62,208 bases of DNA from contig JAKVJE010000002.1 in the NCBI GenBank assembly GCA_022487185.1, positions 1 to 62,208 on the forward strand, written 5' to 3'. Position 1 is the stretch's first letter; each line of letters starts with the position of its first letter. Below, in pieces: positions 57,461 to 62,208 of this stretch. The position numbers and the translations under genes are program-made. The stretch comes from Microbacteriaceae bacterium (lineage in GTDB: Bacteria; Actinomycetota; Actinomycetes; Actinomycetales; Microbacteriaceae). The notes beneath the pieces are model-generated. The model worked only from the letters and a program-made list of their open reading frames with translations. It had not been told where the DNA came from and did not search any database.

Positions 57461-58977
57461 ACACGGTTGGGGTGACACGGGGAATCGCATTGAACGGCCT
57501 CGAGGGAACCATGGTCGATATCGAGGTCGATATCGCCCCGGGGCTTCCGCAGTTCACGATTGTGGGACTGGCCGATACTGCACTCGACCAGTCCCGGCAT
57601 CGGGTCCGTTCGGCCCTGAAAAACTCGGGGCTGGGGTTCCCCGATTCCCGGGTCATCGTGAATCTGAGCCCGGCTTCCGTTCCCAAACACGGGAGTGCCT
57701 TCGACCTTCCGATCGCGATCGCTCTGCTGGCCGCGCAGGGCATCGTCGATCCGGCACGGGCACGCGAACCGGTGCTCTTCGGGGAGCTCAGCCTCGACGG
57801 AAGACTTCGGCCGGTTCGAGGATCCTTGGCTGCCATGCTGGCGGCGACCCGACAGGGAGTCCGGGAAGCCTACCTCCCGGAGGGCAACGTCGTGGAGGCT
57901 CAGATGCTCCAGGGCCTGGAGGCCCACGGCGTCACCGATCTCACGGCCTGCGCTGTGTCGCTCGGGGCCGATCTTGCCCTGCGCGACGCAGTCCCCATCG
58001 CGGCATCTCGCACCGTCCAGACCGGGGTTCCTCATCCGGGGGACCTCTGTGATGTTCTCGGGCAACCGGACGCAGTCCGGGCCCTGGTCGCCGCGGCGGC
58101 GGGCGGACATCACTGCCTGCTCGTCGGTGAACCCGGTGCCGGGAAGACGATGCTCGCTGAGCGTCTTCCCGGTCTGCTCCCGGATCTCACCCCGGAGGCC
58201 TCGATGTCGGTGACGGCATTGCACTCGCTCGTCCATGGCATCGATGAACTCATCACCCGGCCACCGTGGCAGGCACCGCATCAAACGGCCACGGCTCCGG
58301 CACTGGTCGGAGGAGGCTCGGGACACATCCAACCAGGGGCGATGTCGTTGGCGAGCGAGGGAGTTCTGTTCCTCGATGAGGCTCCCGAATTCTCGCCCCG
58401 GGTACTCGACTCGCTTCGGCAGAGCCTCGAATCTGGGAGGGTCGAGATTCATCGAGCCCGCACGGTCTGCGCCTTTCCCGCCCGTTTCCAGCTCATCTTG
58501 GCGGCAAATCCCTGCCCGTGCGGGAAGGCATTCGACCCCGCAGGTACCTGTACCTGTGCCCCGGCTGCGCGGCGACGCTATTTACGGAGGCTCAGTGGCC
58601 CCTTGCTCGATCGAATGGATCTGCGTGTGCTGGTCCCCCGAGCGAGCCTGGCCGCCGTACGGACGGGGCAGCCCACTCTCTCGACGGAGGCCGCCCGTGT
58701 CCGAGTTCAGGAGGCGCGGGACCGGATGTCCCACCGGTTGGAAGGGACTCCCTGGACGCTCAACTCCCAGGTACCGGGGGGTGAGCTTCGCGGCAGGTTT
58801 CGCCTGCCACCATCGGCTACCACCGTGCTCGATTCTGCCCTGGAGCGGGGAATTCTGTCATTGCGCGGGTATGACCGAACGCTGCGTCTGTCGTGGACGG
58901 TCGCAGATCTGGAGGGGCTTTCGTCGCCGGGGCGGGAGCAGGTTGCGCAGGCATTGAGTTGGAGAGAGGTGCTCTGA
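57457..58977 (+). CDS. comM: YifB/ComM-type Mg-chelatase-like AAA+ ATPase
   Basis: 506 residues. The Lon-like N-terminal domain (1-170) includes GLPQFTIVGLADTALDQSRH and LPIAIALLAAQG. The AAA+ core has LLVGEPGAGKTMLAERLPGL (Walker A, about 221) and GVLFLDEAPEFSPRVLDSLR (Walker B, about 303). The ComM motif PCPCGKAFDPAGTCTCAP (about 352) may bind zinc. ComM is a bidirectional helicase that extends branch migration of incoming DNA in natural transformation. It overlaps yraN (ATGA) and dprA by one base. Confidence 0.95.
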   Translation: MNTVGVTRGIALNGLEGTMVDIEVDIAPGLPQFTIVGLADTALDQSRHRVRSALKNSGLGFPDSRVIVNLSPASVPKHGSAFDLPIAIALLAAQGIVDPARAREPVLFGELSLDGRLRPVRGSLAAMLAATRQGVREAYLPEGNVVEAQMLQGLEAHGVTDLTACAVSLGADLALRDAVPIAASRTVQTGVPHPGDLCDVLGQPDAVRALVAAAAGGHHCLLVGEPGAGKTMLAERLPGLLPDLTPEASMSVTALHSLVHGIDELITRPPWQAPHQTATAPALVGGGSGHIQPGAMSLASEGVLFLDEAPEFSPRVLDSLRQSLESGRVEIHRARTVCAFPARFQLILAANPCPCGKAFDPAGTCTCAPAARRRYLRRLSGPLLDRMDLRVLVPRASLAAVRTGQPTLSTEAARVRVQEARDRMSHRLEGTPWTLNSQVPGGELRGRFRLPPSATTVLDSALERGILSLRGYDRTLRLSWTVADLEGLSSPGREQVAQALSWREVL

Positions 58978-60224
58978 TGCGGCACGAGGAACACATGGAC
59001 CACTGGCCGCCGCGGTTTCCGTGGCGAGATTCACTGACCACGATGGGGAGGGGAGTGCTGCTCGATCGCACGCAGCACTGGATCTCGGTCCAGTGCCAGT
59101 CCGAGGAGGCGCTCGCCCGGTTATGGTGGTCGCTTCTCGTCGAACCCGGAGACTCGCAGGCCGGGGCTCTGATCCGACGGTACGGAACGATCGGGGCCCT
59201 CGATGCTGTCTGGGCTGCCACTGCCGAGACCGAACAGATTCCGATGGCCGCGATTCGTCGGTGGGGGCCCAGAATGCAGAGTGATCTTCTCCGCCGGACG
59301 CTCAATATGGCTGCCGCGCAGCACATCCGGTTTGTCGGCCCCGACGCCCCGGAATACTCTCCGGGGCTGCGAGACCTTGGGGATCACGCGCCGATCGGGC
59401 TCTGGGTGCGTGGCGGGGCAAACATCGAGTGGCCCGCCACCGTTGCCATTGTCGGGGTCCGGGCCGCGACCTCCTACGGGGTACAGGTCGCCACCGATCT
59501 CGCGTTCGCGGTCTCTGACCGGCTCACCGTCGTCTCGGGCGGAGCCTACGGTATTGACCGAGCGGCTCATCGCGGGGCGCTCGCGGCAGAACATCCCACT
59601 GTCGCCTTCCTGGCCGGAGGGCTCGATCGACTGTATCCGGCAGGAAACCAGGCGCTGTTCGAGCAGGTCACCAGACGTGGGCTTCTGCTCAGCGAGACGG
59701 TGCCGGGGACGACCCCCACGAAGTGGCGTTTTTTAGCTCGGAATCGTCTGATAGCTTCGGCGACTGCTGCCACGCTCGTCATTGAGGCGGGTGCCAGATC
59801 AGGGGCGCTGAATACCGCCCATCATGCACTCCAGATCGGGAGACCGGTCGGTGCGGTTCCCGGGCCGATTACCTCCGCGAGTTCGGCCGGGACGAACCGG
59901 CTCCTCCGGGAGGGGCTGGCGGAGCTGGTGCGGAGTGCCGAAGATCTCTGCGAGCTCTGCGGGATGTCGCGGAAGGACGGGGCGTCCGGAAGCGTTTCCG
60001 AGAACGAGGTACTCACCGCTGAACATCTTCGGGTCGCCGATGCACTTTCCGCGCGCGTCTCCAGGAGTCTTGCGGAGATCACGACGAGCAGCGGGGTCGA
60101 GACTGCACGGGTGCAGTCTCTGCTCTCGGAGCTGCAGGTCCTGGGGTATGTCCTCGCCCGTTCCACAGGGTGGGTTGTCTCCGAGCAGTGGATGCGGCGG
60201 AGATCCGGGGCCTCTTCTCAGTGA
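58977..60224 (+). CDS. dprA: DNA processing protein DprA
   Basis: 415 residues. An N-terminal helical SAM-like region is followed by the Rossmann fold: ATVAIVGVRAATSYGVQVAT, VSGGAYGIDRAAHRGALAAE and VAFLAGGLDRLYPAGNQALF. Then TPTKWRFLARNRLIASATAA with IEAGARSGALNTAHHALQIG and the C-terminal winged helix (about 345-415). It loads RecA on incoming ssDNA. The ATG shares its A with the yifB stop (TGATG). With yraN and yifB it forms the conserved DNA-uptake/processing block. Confidence 0.95.
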   Translation: MRHEEHMDHWPPRFPWRDSLTTMGRGVLLDRTQHWISVQCQSEEALARLWWSLLVEPGDSQAGALIRRYGTIGALDAVWAATAETEQIPMAAIRRWGPRMQSDLLRRTLNMAAAQHIRFVGPDAPEYSPGLRDLGDHAPIGLWVRGGANIEWPATVAIVGVRAATSYGVQVATDLAFAVSDRLTVVSGGAYGIDRAAHRGALAAEHPTVAFLAGGLDRLYPAGNQALFEQVTRRGLLLSETVPGTTPTKWRFLARNRLIASATAATLVIEAGARSGALNTAHHALQIGRPVGAVPGPITSASSAGTNRLLREGLAELVRSAEDLCELCGMSRKDGASGSVSENEVLTAEHLRVADALSARVSRSLAEITTSSGVETARVQSLLSELQVLGYVLARSTGWVVSEQWMRRRSGASSQ

Positions 60225-60264
60225 TCGCGGCCTGGAGCCTCGAGTGCTGTGGGATGCTGGGAGT

Positions 60265-61179
60265 ATGGATATCGCATCCACCGATTTTGCGGACGCCATT
60301 CGTGCGTTCCAGGAGCATCTCCGCGTCGACGAGGGAGATTCTCCGCACACGGTTCGCGCCTATGGGGCGGATCTGCAGGACCTTGCGCAGACCCTTTCCT
60401 CAGAACGCTGTCATGTCGCCGATCTCAGTCTGGATGTTCTGAGGAACTGGCTGTGGCAGGAGGATCGAGCGGGAGCAGCCCCGGCGACGGTTGCCCGGCA
60501 CGCGGTGGTCGCCCGGGCATTTGGGGCATGGCTCGCCCGAACCGGGCGTGTCGCGGCAGATCCCGCGGCTCGGTTGAGGGTCCCCAAGACCGCCCGTCGT
60601 CTTCCCCGAGTCCAGCCGGCTGAGGCCATGGGGGCCCTCCTCGACCATCTGCGTGCGGAAGCCACAGAAGGGGATCCTCTGTCTCTGAGAGATTCGGCCG
60701 CCCTCGAACTGCTCTATGCCACGGGGATGCGGGTGAGCGAGCTCACCGGACTGGATCTCCTCGACCTTGATCTCGAACAGCGTCTGGTCACGGTGCTGGG
60801 GAAGGGCCGGAAGCAGCGAGTCCTTCCCTTTGGGGAGCCTGCGGACCGGGCCATCGTCGCGTATCTTCAGCGGGGGCGCCCCCGACTGCTGCGCACGCCC
60901 CAGGCTGCGGTCTTTCTCGGAGCTCGAGGTGCCCGCTGGAATCAGCGCAGCGTCTACGCAACGGTGCGGGCGGCGCTGGCTGCTGCCCCGGGCACACATG
61001 CGGCGGGACCGCATTCGCTGCGGCACAGTGCCGCCACGCATCTCCTCGACGGCGGCGCTGACCTCCGCAGTGTGCAGGAGCTGCTGGGTCACTCCTCGGC
61101 CGCGACCAGTCAGATCTATACACATCTCTCCAACGAACGCATCAGGGCGGCGTATCGGCAGGCTCATCCCCGGGCCTGA
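60265..61179 (+). CDS. xerC: Tyrosine recombinase XerC
   Basis: 304 residues. SAM-like N-terminal domain FADAIRAFQEHLRVDEGD. Catalytic residues: Arg in ATGMRVSELTGLDLLDLDL (about 155), Lys in GKGRKQRVLPFGE, His/Arg in PHSLRHSAATHLLDG (about 250), His in VQELLGHSSAATSQ, and Tyr in IYTHLSNERIRAAYRQ (about 283). Together with XerD it resolves chromosome dimers at dif. GATGCT (60253-60258) ends six nucleotides before the ATG. Convergent with the M23 gene by 16 nt. Confidence 0.95.
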   Translation: MDIASTDFADAIRAFQEHLRVDEGDSPHTVRAYGADLQDLAQTLSSERCHVADLSLDVLRNWLWQEDRAGAAPATVARHAVVARAFGAWLARTGRVAADPAARLRVPKTARRLPRVQPAEAMGALLDHLRAEATEGDPLSLRDSAALELLYATGMRVSELTGLDLLDLDLEQRLVTVLGKGRKQRVLPFGEPADRAIVAYLQRGRPRLLRTPQAAVFLGARGARWNQRSVYATVRAALAAAPGTHAAGPHSLRHSAATHLLDGGADLRSVQELLGHSSAATSQIYTHLSNERIRAAYRQAHPRA

Positions 61180-61781
61180 ACCGCTTCCCACGGGAGCAGC
61201 ACCGCGCCGGGGGCACCCAGGAGCAGGAGCGGAGAAACGTATTCCCCATCCCGGCGCGCCCCGAGGTGGAGCAGAGACCCGGGACCGTGGCCGGCCGGTT
61301 CCGCCAGTGTTCCGACGACGGCCCCGGGCAGAACCGGTGTTCCGGCCTGAAGATCGGTGTGGACGGGTTCATAGCTGGATTTCCAGCCGTTCTGGTGCTC
61401 CAGCGTCAGAACCGGACGCCCAGCGACCATCCCCGCAAACGTGACGGTCCCCTCGGCGACCGCGTGGATCTCGGTTCCTGGCTCTGCGGCGAAGTCGATG
61501 CCGCGGTGCCCGGCCGAATAGCGGTCGGCCGGTGCGACATAATCGCGGGCGACGGCTCTGTTCTCCTCGAGAGGCCAGTACCACCGAGGCAGCTGTTCTG
61601 GCTCCGCCGATGCCACTCTCTGGGCCGGTGAGCTTTCGAAGAGAGGTATCGCCCGCGATGGGGCGGGTGTGCCGAGCATCAGGAGGGAGATGAGGAGGGG
61701 CATGCCTGCCAGCAGGCGGATCTTCCTCGCCTGTCGATGCCGCGGGCGGGAGCACGCATGTGACGTGTGAGAGGCGGGCAT
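61164..61781 (-). CDS. M23-family peptidase-like secreted protein
   Basis: 205 residues. A signal peptide (basic region to residue 25, hydrophobic core [12 protein letters not shown], cleavage after PAPSRA near 44) precedes a LytM domain. The first metal motif is intact ([10 protein letters not shown], HxxxD). The usual HxH near the C-terminus appears as [10 protein letters not shown] (LxH), a variant common among actinobacterial relatives, so hydrolytic activity is uncertain. It probably acts on, or binds, peptidoglycan. GAGAAT (minus, 61788-61793) ends six nucleotides before ATG 61781 and overlaps a weak SD (GGAGA). It diverges from rpsB across 317 nt. Confidence 0.92.
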   Translation of the reverse strand: MPASHTSHACSRPRHRQARKIRLLAGMPLLISLLMLGTPAPSRAIPLFESSPAQRVASAEPEQLPRWYWPLEENRAVARDYVAPADRYSAGHRGIDFAAEPGTEIHAVAEGTVTFAGMVAGRPVLTLEHQNGWKSSYEPVHTDLQAGTPVLPGAVVGTLAEPAGHGPGSLLHLGARRDGEYVSPLLLLGAPGAVLLPWEAVQARG

Positions 61782-62098
61782 GCAAGCATTCTCCGGCGCA
61801 GTCGCGACCTGTGGAGAGGATCCGAGAACCGAGCATTGCCACCGGCAGCTTTTCGACGGTGGAAAATCTGCTCCTCGCTGTCCAAGCGGCTCGGACGTCC
61901 GCGCCGAAGACGCCTCCCACCGCGGAGGATGCGGTATCCTGTTCGGTAGCGGCGGTATCCCCGCCGACTACGCGTGCCCACGCACGACAAGATCCCATTG
62001 GTCCCCGTCTCTTTGCCGGGGTGGGATCCGGTCGGGGCACCAGGGCCCTTCGGGGCGGAAAACCACAAGGCGCATCCGCGCAGAACAGGAGAACGGCC
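61782..62098 (+). promoter_or_regulatory. Divergent control region of M23 peptidase and rpsB; structured rpsB leader
   Basis: No gene is supported here. A dyad GCAGcTTTTC/GAAAAtCTGC (61845-61871) and two direct repeats GCGGTATCC (61931-61939 and 61952-61960, 21 bp apart) lie upstream; TATCCT (61935-61940) may be the -10 of rpsB. The putative leader then folds into four hairpins: 61950-61966 (6 bp), 61973-61986 (5 bp), 61991-62028 (7 + 5 bp with a 5-nt bulge) and 62045-62056, a GCCC-TTCG-GGGC tetraloop. The SD AGGAG is at 62087-62091. Confidence 0.55.
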
Positions 62099-62208
62099 AT
62101 GGCCGTCGTCACCATTCGTCAGCTGCTGGACTCGGGCGTCCACTTCGGGCATCAGACCCGTCGCTGGAACCCGAAGATGAAGCGGTTCATCTTCACTGAG
62201 CGCTCCGG
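62099..62208 (+). CDS. rpsB: 30S ribosomal protein S2 (N-terminus only)
   Basis: The first 36 codons are visible: [20 protein letters not shown] then [16 protein letters not shown], the diagnostic S2 N-terminus. ATG 62099 has SD AGGAG with seven nucleotides spacing. The gene runs off the window; tsf would be expected next. A structured leader of about 150 nt precedes it. Confidence 0.96.
   Translation, partial: MAVVTIRQLLDSGVHFGHQTRRWNPKMKRFIFTERS

Noticed and set aside
61164-61781. Loss of a catalytic residue as evidence of a pseudogene in the M23 gene.
   Set aside because: The LxH variant is common in actinobacterial M23 proteins and the frame and signal peptide are intact.
61780-62199. 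A 139-codon frame spanning the rpsB leader and start.
   Set aside because: It overlaps rpsB out of frame, is rich in Arg/Gly/Cys/His, and has no recognisable domain.
1-62208. CRISPR arrays, insertion sequences, prophage or toxin-antitoxin modules.
   Set aside because: No regular direct repeats, transposase or phage genes are visible; all recognisable genes are metabolic, transport or core functions.

Overview
The window is dense, GC-rich DNA (I estimate the mid-60s % GC by eye, not computed) from a high-GC Gram-positive bacterium, class Actinomycetia. Support for this: the conserved block rplS-lepB-rnhB-DUF2469-yraN-yifB-dprA-xerC-M23 peptidase-rpsB; the actinobacterial DUF2469 and YceD proteins; many GTG starts; and many genes that look leaderless (start codon 6-7 nt after a -10-like hexamer, no Shine-Dalgarno). 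The layout is most like Micrococcales/Actinomycetales. I cannot name a genus.

Region 1 (1-30,700) is accessory and mixed-strand. It holds a truncated DHA2-type drug exporter, a TauE/SafE permease, a 1,512-residue FHA-FtsK/SpoIIIE (EssC/EccC-like) ATPase with no WXG100 partner in the window, an oxidoreductase facing an aldehyde dehydrogenase across a strong hairpin, a MarR/NAD(P)-reductase pair with two operator-like palindromes, a Pth2-like hydrolase, two amino acid permeases, a GntR regulator beside an SHMT-like PLP enzyme with a perfect palindrome between them, ApbE, ThiE, an EamA exporter, YciI, tRNA-Glu(CTC), a VKOR/FKBP divergent pair, a coupled thiamine-binding protein-SufS-SufU operon, a hydrolase, MFS exporters, a Rho_N-domain protein, a hydroxyacid dehydrogenase, chorismate mutase and a cardiolipin synthase.

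Region 2 (30,680-36,050) is the most interesting part. A yybP-ykoY-type (Mn2+) riboswitch candidate precedes a TerC-family membrane protein. A downstream segment can pair with the TerC ribosome binding site. terC is joined by 4-nt overlaps to murA, plsC and gpsA, and ddl follows after 16 nt, so essential envelope genes sit downstream of a metal-sensing leader.

Region 3 (36,000-62,208) is core housekeeping: rsmD/recG (divergent, both apparently leaderless), coaD, poxB, dinB, yceD-rpmF-rnc, smc-ftsY, mutY, ffh, ybdK, rpsP-khpA-rimM-trmD, a class-I glutamine-amidotransferase-like hydrolase, rplS, lepB, rnhB, DUF2469, yraN, yifB, dprA, xerC, an M23 peptidase and the start of rpsB. It concentrates protein targeting (Ffh, FtsY, LepB), ribosome maturation and DNA uptake/repair. 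The rplS and rpsB leaders carry hairpins that may serve in r-protein feedback.

Six of nine tail-to-tail gene pairs overlap. I saw no insertion sequence, CRISPR array, prophage or rRNA. The only gene-free stretch above 300 nt is 61,782-62,098, the divergent control region of the M23 peptidase and rpsB.
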